A stretch of 64,000 bases of DNA from Taenia hydatigena (Eukaryota; Platyhelminthes; Cestoda; Cyclophyllidea; Taeniidae), in NCBI GenBank assembly GCA_036345935.2, contig JADWOT020001334.1, forward strand, positions 227,806-291,805, given 5' to 3'. The notes beneath the pieces were generated by a model. The model was not told the DNA's origin. It saw nothing but the letters and a program-made list of their open reading frames with translations, and did not search any database. Below, piece by piece: positions 61,701 through 64,000 of the stretch. The number at the start of each line of letters is the position of its first letter. The stretch's first letter is position 1. The position numbers were made by a program, and so were the translations under genes.

Positions 61701-64000
61701 CCTGCCATAGTTCAACACCATTGCTATGATGCTACTTTTGCATGAGCCTAAAAACACCACTTTGGTTGGCCTTAGCTTTTTCGTTTGTTGTATGTATTGC
61801 TACTAGTTGCTGGTCAGTACGTCGTGCTTGCGTAAATCATGATGAAAATACGGGAAAATACCATTCTGCTGTTAGTACACTTCCAACTCATTTGCTTATC
61901 TTCTGGGCCATTTTATCTACTTTCTAGGAGAAACAAGCAGTCCAACTCGGATCAGGGTCACTTGAATTAGTCCGTGCTGTACGATAATGAACGTAAAAAT
62001 GCAACTGTCCCAAATGCGCACTGGATGGCTTTAGTTGGGAACTTCAAGCACACACTTGCAAATGGATGCCAATCAATGCGACTGTTTCTCAAGAATTTAT
62101 CTTTGGACAAAACCTGGGGGTGGCACAGGAATAACCCTACTTGTCGATTTGTTCCGACATTGAAAAATCAATAGTTGTGCTAGCCTGCCCATGAATCTGT
62201 CCTTAGAAAACAAAAGTCTTATCCTTCCATAAGCAATGCTTTTCATGCAACAATCAGTGGTACTAGTGTCTACAAGAACTATAGAAACTTCAATGTTAGT
62301 GTTTATGCTTAAATGCATGTAAGCCCCCAGATCTTCCTGCAGCAGTGTTTGCGTCGGGCTAGAGAGCTGATAAGTGTTTACTCACATCCTTATAGACGTG
62401 GCTGTAGAATATTTAAAAATTTTACCAAAAGAGTAATGCTTATAATCACATCAGTGATTTCACCATCCACGGTAGCTCATTTTGCACCAACTTTTGGCTT
62501 ATGCCCAATAATCCTTTCCCTGAAGTTACGACTTGTGTCACACCTATTTATCGGCCATGATAAGTACCCTAGTAAAGTTCCAATAAAGACAGCTCGTCGT
62601 ATCGTTTGATTTTGGTCTCAGGCCACAAGCATTAACCGGTCACACGTGGACGTAGTGATGCAGTTAACTTGCCTCACTGCACAAATTCGTCTCACCATCT
62701 ACCTATGTACACGATTGTCGCAACTTAGAGTAAAAATCTAATAGCACCACATGCAAGCGTTTATCCTACCAACCAAGGCGATAATTTTATGGTCTGTGTG
62801 TTCAGTCTATTTACTTTGAGAGTTACAAAAACCGGTTGGTGTCAAAGGTAAATTAACGGTGCGAAGGCTTTCTTATGGTGGGCAAAATGCGCAAAACCTT
62901 CCTTCCAAATCTCTTTTTCTGATACTATATGATTAATTGCGCACCTTAATTTGAGGAAGAGGAGGGACGCGGATGACTGTGAAATTGTAACTAATGAGCG
63001 CACCCAGAATATGTTGAACCTGGTATAATATAAGTATTAAATTCAACGCAGCAATGACAACTAAAAATCGTCCTTTCAACACACTGCCTTGCACTTGCGG
63101 TTGATCCGATAGTCATACATGTGAAAGAATCAAAGGCACATCATGCTTTGAACATCGGGTTCTTATTAATTAATAAAAAGGGATACAATATAGTCGCGTC
63201 GTTTGCTGCAAATGTAAATCCGAAACAGATGGTCAGTTTGCTGTTGATTAATGCGGCTTTGTCGATTGCGCTGGCCTGCATCGTCCAAGGGATCGGATAA
63301 ATGCATTGCCATTTCTTTTAATGTGTACAGGATACAATAGCGGAAAGCTGGACATGCAGCACTTTGAATTTAATCTTGACATAATAACGATAGGCCCTAT
63401 GCTATTACTCGTGTTGCCCTGACAAATCTTGGATATTTGAGAGCAAAATTTTTTCATTGATCGAGTTTTCACTTTTGAAATCCTGCTTCACATTGCATTA
63501 GTTAAAGGAATCGCTGCGCTGTTAATCCATATCCACCGCGATCTCTTCGTAAGCTTTAATGCTGATCAAAACTTTAAAAAAACACACTAACAGGGGCACC
63601 AACTCATTTTGAGAATAAAAATTATTGGCATCTCTTGGTTGGTAACTGCGCAACATGTCCTTTACTCACTGTCTGTATAAGCCCTTATTTTCTTCAATTT
63701 GGTTACCTTTGGCTTGCATTGCCATTGACAACTTTATCATTTTCCGTTGGCGCGCACTCTTTTATAGAGGCCACTTCGATTTCCCTCCTAAAAGCTGTCG
63801 AGATTTGAGAAATATTTGTTGATTTTGGCACTATTTCGCGTGCACATTTCTTATGCGTTGACTGCGTAGCATAAATCAGTCTGCGTGATGAACTGATACA
63901 ATTATCTTCTTGTCTGATTGCTCAAAAGCCCACCCAGCACACATAGCCAAGATCAAATATCCCTTAAACAAGTCCTTTCATTGCATCAACGTTGGGCGTA
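58731..64000. other. Intergenic DNA, nothing recognised
   Basis: No supportable gene, RNA or repeat partner was found. A short pyrimidine-rich tract lies at about 61450-61530. Open frames of 60-98 codons are scattered on both strands without recognised motifs. Confidence 0.4.

Noticed and set aside
1..64000. Search for transposase, reverse-transcriptase or integrase motifs, CRISPR arrays, rRNA or snRNA
   Set aside because: No catalytic-site pattern, regular spacer array or conserved RNA core was recognised by eye on either strand; absence is not proven.

Overview
The window reads as intergenic and repeat-derived DNA from a multicellular animal. It is A+T-leaning, no reading frame exceeds about 175 codons, and the one convincing protein gene is split by short GT-AG introns. 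That gene is a CELF/Bruno-like RNA-binding protein, whose third RRM and C-terminus lie on the + strand at 51.25-52.67 kb. Short introns (about 74-92 bp), a short TTAGGG-type array and the CELF family point to an invertebrate metazoan. A parasitic flatworm would fit, but this is inference and the species cannot be fixed. There is no operon structure, CRISPR array or bacterial gene architecture.

Layout. 0-9 kb: no recognisable gene, one degenerate tRNA-like element at 6.3 kb. 9.0-9.9 kb: a tandem duplication of a ~365 bp unit; its left flank has a diverged relative at 23.35-23.63 kb. 13.85-15.62 kb: a degenerate tRNA-like element, then copy 1 of a ~1.3 kb repeat that begins with a tRNA-Arg-like sequence and carries a tRNA-Ile-like sequence on the other strand. 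21.2 kb: another decayed tRNA. 26.85-27.21 kb: a strongly decayed intronless copy that looks like ribosomal protein S25. 30.9-35.3 kb: a relatively G+C-rich tRNA neighbourhood with tRNA-Ser(GCU), tRNA-Phe(GAA), a tRNA-Arg(CCU)-like sequence and a short dispersed repeat. 47.27-48.59 kb: copy 2 of the 1.3 kb repeat, with a structurally intact tRNA-Arg(ACG). 51.25-53.3 kb: the CELF gene end. 55.10-55.67 kb: a decayed histone H2A.Z-like sequence. 57.83-58.73 kb: a second, broken copy of the CELF RRM3 region that keeps intron and 3' flanking homology, so it arose by DNA duplication and not by retrocopying. 59-64 kb: nothing recognised.

How it fits together. The window is best described as a graveyard of old duplications (tRNA-headed repeats, a CELF tail copy, probable RPS25 and H2A.Z relics) around one plausible live gene end and a few plausible tRNA genes. 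I found no novel enzymatic or defence system. The most unusual items are the tRNA-headed 1.3 kb repeat with opposed Arg/Ile tRNA sequences, the frame-neutral 42-nt cassette exon in CELF, and the diverged CELF duplicate. All gene-family names rest on recalled family motifs; no search was run.
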